The translations under genes were made by a program, and so were the position numbers. Under the pieces are notes generated by a model, which made no database searches, was not told the DNA's origin, and saw nothing but the letters and a program-made list of their open reading frames with translations. DNA of 26,677 nt from Actinomycetota bacterium (lineage in GTDB: Bacteria; Actinomycetota; Acidimicrobiia; Acidimicrobiales; Ilumatobacteraceae), in NCBI GenBank assembly GCA_026393655.1, contig JAPKZT010000045.1, positions 1-26,677 of the forward strand, read 5' to 3'. Of this stretch, positions 24,083 through 26,677 are shown piece after piece (position 1 is the stretch's first letter; every line of letters starts with the position of its first letter).

Positions 24083-24110
24083 AATCATTAGAAATTAGCC
24101 GCTAATGATT
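24083..24110. repeat. inverted repeat between thiB and thiP
   Basis: AATCATTAG (24083-24091) and CTAATGATT (24102-24110) are perfect 9-bp complements with a 10-nt loop, and the right arm overlaps the thiB stop codon. No T-tract follows in the direction of transcription. Such hairpins after a binding-protein gene often protect the upstream message and lower expression of the permease; that role here is inference. Confidence 0.5.
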
Positions 24111-25218
24111 AGCGCAAGACCTTATTCGTGAATGAATCAAGCCACGTGGTTCGATTTTTAGCGATTAATTCTGGGTCAATTTGTAACGGCAATTCTGGGC
24201 GCAATGAATACTTGAGAAACTCTGCCGGAAGTTTCGCTTTTGTGTTAGCAGGGTAGACGAATAGCGTGAGTGGTAAATCCTCTTGAAATTTGATGCCAGT
24301 TAAATAATCGATCAGTAATTGCGCTTCGCTTTCGTACTTTGTCCCGCGCAGAACCCCAGCGAATTCAACTTGGCGGTAACAAGTTAGTGCGGCAACAGCC
24401 GTCGGTGCCGTGTCGGGCTTTGGGCTCGCGTAGATCATTTCTGCAGGAGGGCTAGATCCATAACTAACAACGATTGGTCTTTGGCCTTTACCAGATGAGC
24501 CGGAGAACTCTGTGTAGTAAGCCTCGTTCCAGCCATCCACAATTAACACACCATTTTGTTTTAGTTGCAGCCAGTAATCGCCCCAACCATCTTCGCCAAA
24601 TTCGGCAATGGTCGCGAGCATAAACGCAAGTCCTGGCGACGATGTAATTGGACTCGGCACGACCAGAAGATTCGCGTAGTTCGCCGAAGTCAATGCACGC
24701 AAAGTTAATGGTGGTGCAATTTTGCGATCAGCAAACCATTTAACGTCGTAATTAAGGCAAACATCGCCTGTGTCAACTGGTGTGACTTCGTTATTTGCGA
24801 CTAACTTGCGCGCGCTTTGATCGATCTCATTGATATTTTTTGTTTGATACGCCGAGAAAAGTTTTGCTTCAATTGCTCTAGACAACAATGTGTTGTCAAC
24901 TCCCCACAGCACATCGCCCTGCGGGTTACCCGCCGTTAACGCTGCTTTAGTTACAAGTTCGCCGGCGTCGCCACCAAGTGCGATTTCGACTTTAACGCCA
25001 GTTTCAAGCGTGAAGGCATCAAATATATTTTGAGAAGGAGTAAATGAGTCATAGGCGAGAAGCGTCAAAGTAACTTGATCTGAGTTCTTTGGATCATCTT
25101 GGTTAGTTGAAGAATTATCGGTTGGAGAACTGTTTCTGCAGGCACTGACGAGTGAGCCCAGCAATGCAGCGCACAGAAATAGATTTTCAAAATTATGTTT
25201 TAGTTTTTTTTGTTTCAC
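24109..25218 (-). CDS. thiB: thiamine-binding lipoprotein of the ABC importer
   Basis: A 369-residue extracytoplasmic binding protein of the ThiB/TbpA type. The lipobox LVSAC gives lipidated Cys27, followed by a polar linker rich in Ser, Asn and Asp. Family features are TLLAYDSFTPSQNIFDAF, LGGDAGELVTKAALT, GDVLWGVDNTLLSRAIEAKL, PVDTGDVCLNYD and, near 235-255, WNEAYYTEFSG and IVVSYGSSPPAE. The GTG start overlaps the thiN stop by 4 bp. The adjacent kinase and the TPP riboswitch fix thiamine or its phosphates as the likely ligand. Confidence 0.9.
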   Translation of the reverse strand: MKQKKLKHNFENLFLCAALLGSLVSACRNSSPTDNSSTNQDDPKNSDQVTLTLLAYDSFTPSQNIFDAFTLETGVKVEIALGGDAGELVTKAALTAGNPQGDVLWGVDNTLLSRAIEAKLFSAYQTKNINEIDQSARKLVANNEVTPVDTGDVCLNYDVKWFADRKIAPPLTLRALTSANYANLLVVPSPITSSPGLAFMLATIAEFGEDGWGDYWLQLKQNGVLIVDGWNEAYYTEFSGSSGKGQRPIVVSYGSSPPAEMIYASPKPDTAPTAVAALTCYRQVEFAGVLRGTKYESEAQLLIDYLTGIKFQEDLPLTLFVYPANTKAKLPAEFLKYSLRPELPLQIDPELIAKNRTTWLDSFTNKVLR

Positions 25219-25880
25219 AAGTTTGTTGCTTTCTGTTGATGAATTATTAAAAGTTGGCCATGGGCGATTGATACCGAAACTTGGGTGTCAGTAACTTCGT
25301 TGCTGACACCGCGTGTTTCGTAGACTTTGAGAGATTCGTTGCTTAGTTTCCATCGCAAACCAGTTGTGCTGACTCCAGTTGCGGTAGCTCCATATGCCTG
25401 CAGCCCAACTATGTCGCCAATCTCGCCTGTAAATCTGCGTGTTGTCTCACCCTGCAGAGCGAATATTTTCGAGTCATCCCAAAGCGCTTGGACATCAACT
25501 ATTTTAAGAATCGGATCAAACATTGCAGCGATGACGCCAAGTTGGTGGTCAAGGCGCCCACCACCAGCAGTGACTATCACAATTTTTTTTGAACCATGTT
25601 CGGCAGCGTAAAGAATTGCCGAATGTAAGTCAGTGAAATTTTTATCACGATCATGCTGAATGATTTTCGATCCGCGAGAAGTTGCCTCGGCAAGCGCACT
25701 TTTATCCACCGAATCCATATCCCCGATTACGACATCTACAGTTAGCCCAAGTTTTTGAGCAGAATGTAAACCGGAGTCGGCAGCAATCACCAAATCAAAT
25801 TCGGTGATTTCGCGAACTGCTTGCATGGTCGCATCGCTGAGGGCGAGACCTCCGGCAAAAATTAGAGATGTGTTGACCAT
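25215..25880 (-). CDS. thiN: thiamine pyrophosphokinase
   Basis: A 221-residue enzyme converting thiamine to thiamine pyrophosphate with ATP. Visible blocks are ADSGLHSAQKLGLTVDVVIG with DMDSVD, the active-site stretch HDRDKNFTDLHSAILYA, GGGRLDHQLGV, and the C-terminal thiamine-binding LRWKLSN and ETRGVSNEVT. I chose ATG 25880 because GGAGG (25889-25893, other strand) precedes it by 8 nt. An in-frame ATG at 25901 lies inside the riboswitch core (TAATGCCAGCG) and would add seven unconserved residues. As first gene of the operon it directly follows the TPP riboswitch. Imported thiamine is thus converted at once to its active form. Confidence 0.95.
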   Translation of the reverse strand: MVNTSLIFAGGLALSDATMQAVREITEFDLVIAADSGLHSAQKLGLTVDVVIGDMDSVDKSALAEATSRGSKIIQHDRDKNFTDLHSAILYAAEHGSKKIVIVTAGGGRLDHQLGVIAAMFDPILKIVDVQALWDDSKIFALQGETTRRFTGEIGDIVGLQAYGATATGVSTTGLRWKLSNESLKVYETRGVSNEVTDTQVSVSIAHGQLLIIHQQKATNL

Positions 25881-25881
25881 G

Positions 25882-25980
25882 TTCGCTTCCTCCGCTGGCA
25901 TTACCCAGATCAGGTGTGCGGGTCGGTGACGGCGGCCACCCTCTCAGCCCACCGAACCAGTGGACTCCCCGTGCGTATTG
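25882..25980 (-). ncRNA. TPP riboswitch (THI element)
   Basis: Read on the minus strand the element has the 5' ACGGGGAGTCC, a short stem-loop, the conserved GGGCTGAGAGGGTGG, and the 3' block CCTGATCTGGGTAATGCCAG followed by CGGAGGAAGCG. These are the invariant parts of TPP aptamers. The GGAGG in the last block is also the ribosome binding site of thiN, so ligand binding should block translation directly, without a separate expression platform. No terminator lies between aptamer and gene. Ends are approximate. Confidence 0.95.
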
Positions 25981-25986
25981 ATCCTC

Positions 25987-25992
25987 ACTATA
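25987..25992 (-). promoter_or_regulatory. candidate -10 element of the thiamine operon
   Basis: TATAGT on the minus strand lies 7 nt before the estimated 5' edge of the TPP aptamer, the right place for a -10 box. No matching -35 element is evident 16-18 bp upstream, so confidence is low. The divergent nfuA promoter must share this 50-bp gap. Confidence 0.35.
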
Positions 25993-26031
25993 ACAACTAG
26001 CAATCGTCACGCACAGATAACCTTTAATCAA

Positions 26032-26677
26032 ATGAGTCAATCAAGCCCTCTCGCTGGCGTTGCGCCGGCCACAAAAGACACTTTAAAAGACACACTAATT
26101 ACGATCACTCCGATCGCTCATGCACGCTTGATTGAATTGCGCGATGCAGAAACCGAACGTGAGAAACTCGGTTTGCGACTTGAGATTCTTTCTGGACCAG
26201 GAGAAGATTTTCGCTACGACCTCGTGTTTGACGAATTCGTTAAAGCCGCGTTCACTGACGAGGTGCGCACAATTGATGGTTTGAAAATAATTATTGGTGC
26301 TAAAGATTTAGATCTTTTGCGGGGCGCAGAATTAGACCATGATGACGCTAAAGGTTTGTTGATTCGCAATCCAAATAAGCCAGTCAAGGCGCATGTTGAT
26401 GGGCTTGTTTCTGATGATGAGATCTCGGCGCAGATTGAAACAATTGTGTTCAGTGAAGTGAACCCGGCACTTTCTGCGCACGGAGGGTTCGTGACTTTTT
26501 CTGGTCACGACAAAGAAGGAACCGCGTATTTCACAATGGGCGGTGGTTGCCACGGTTGTTCGATGTCGCGCCAGACAATGCTTGAAGGCGTTCAGACCAT
26601 GCTTGTTGAGCAAGTGCCGGCGATTACTCGAGTGCGAGACATCACTGATCATTCGACTGGTGCCAACCCTTACTATT
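26032..26677 (+). CDS. nfuA: NfuA-type iron-sulfur cluster carrier (3' end cut by window)
   Basis: 215 codons are visible from ATG 26032 to the edge. The last residues, DHSTGANPYY, suggest that only a few codons are missing. The N-terminal part (about 22-115) is a degenerate A-type (IscA/HesB-like) domain with LGLRLEILSGPGEDFRYDL but no cysteine ligands. The C-terminal part is a NifU-like Nfu domain with NPALSAHGGFVTF and the cluster-binding Cys173 and Cys176 in MGGGCHGCSM. This two-domain layout is that of NfuA, which delivers 4Fe-4S clusters to apoproteins. It is divergent from the thiamine operon. The start lacks a clear ribosome binding site, so a leaderless or short-leader message is possible. 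Confidence 0.93.
   Translation, partial: MSQSSPLAGVAPATKDTLKDTLITITPIAHARLIELRDAETEREKLGLRLEILSGPGEDFRYDLVFDEFVKAAFTDEVRTIDGLKIIIGAKDLDLLRGAELDHDDAKGLLIRNPNKPVKAHVDGLVSDDEISAQIETIVFSEVNPALSAHGGFVTFSGHDKEGTAYFTMGGGCHGCSMSRQTMLEGVQTMLVEQVPAITRVRDITDHSTGANPYY

Noticed and set aside
25881..25901. Longer thiN start at 25901
   Set aside because: This ATG is the TAATGCC part of the TPP aptamer; the GGAGG site points to ATG 25880.
26332..26652. 106-codon minus-strand ORF at the right end
   Set aside because: Antisense to the NfuA-type gene, which carries the conserved CxxC motif.

Overview
The window looks like a piece of an actinobacterial chromosome of moderate G+C. Pointers are a maleylpyruvate-isomerase-type (mycothiol-dependent) enzyme, a bacterial PAC2-family protein, a CopC-CopD fusion, a DUF3054 protein, an ilvBNC operon with a short leader-peptide attenuator, and at least one promoter whose predicted start coincides with the initiation codon. 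Tight spacing, many 1-4 bp stop/start overlaps and very short intergenic gaps fit a compact, possibly streamlined aquatic lineage (for example Acidimicrobiia or acI-like); this placement is inference. I saw no rRNA, tRNA, CRISPR array, insertion sequence or prophage gene.

Layout. 1-1376: the tail of an unidentified gene meets a leftward pair, an HLD-I-type haloalkane dehalogenase followed by a DUF3054 membrane protein. 1377-5037: a 318-bp leader region holding a 16-codon ORF that ends Val-Val-Val-Ile-Leu, a hairpin and an intrinsic terminator, then ilvB-ilvN-ilvC (branched-chain amino acid synthesis) with overlapping ends. 5038-6461: O-acetylhomoserine sulfhydrylase (metY) behind an apparently leaderless promoter embedded in an inverted repeat. 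6462-11022: the high-affinity phosphate transporter pstC-pstA-pstB, then pstS, with PHO-box-like 11-nt-spaced repeats before pstC and before pstS. PstS carries an unusual insertion of about 95 residues. A shared terminator separates it from a leftward PAC2 gene. 11950-13173: an aspartate-type aminotransferase.

13191-19081 is a corrinoid locus. The leftward operon cobO-cobU-cobT-cobS encodes adenosylation and nucleotide-loop assembly; cobS is split by a frameshift. The divergent rightward operon btuF-btuC-btuD encodes a corrinoid ABC importer preceded by a cobalamin riboswitch. Together they look like uptake and salvage of incomplete corrinoids rather than de novo synthesis. 19092-21397: the mycothiol-type enzyme and the CopC-CopD fusion, translationally coupled.

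21394-25980: a leftward thiamine operon beginning with a TPP riboswitch, then thiN (thiamine pyrophosphokinase), thiB, thiP and thiQ (thiamine ABC importer) and a GNAT acetyltransferase. 26032 to the edge: a nearly complete NfuA-type Fe-S carrier gene. The theme is nutrient acquisition (phosphate, corrinoids, thiamine, probably copper) plus branched-chain and sulfur amino acid synthesis, with RNA-level control visible at three operons. I found no wholly new multigene system. The most unusual items are the PstS insertion, the broken cobS, and the regulatory leaders.
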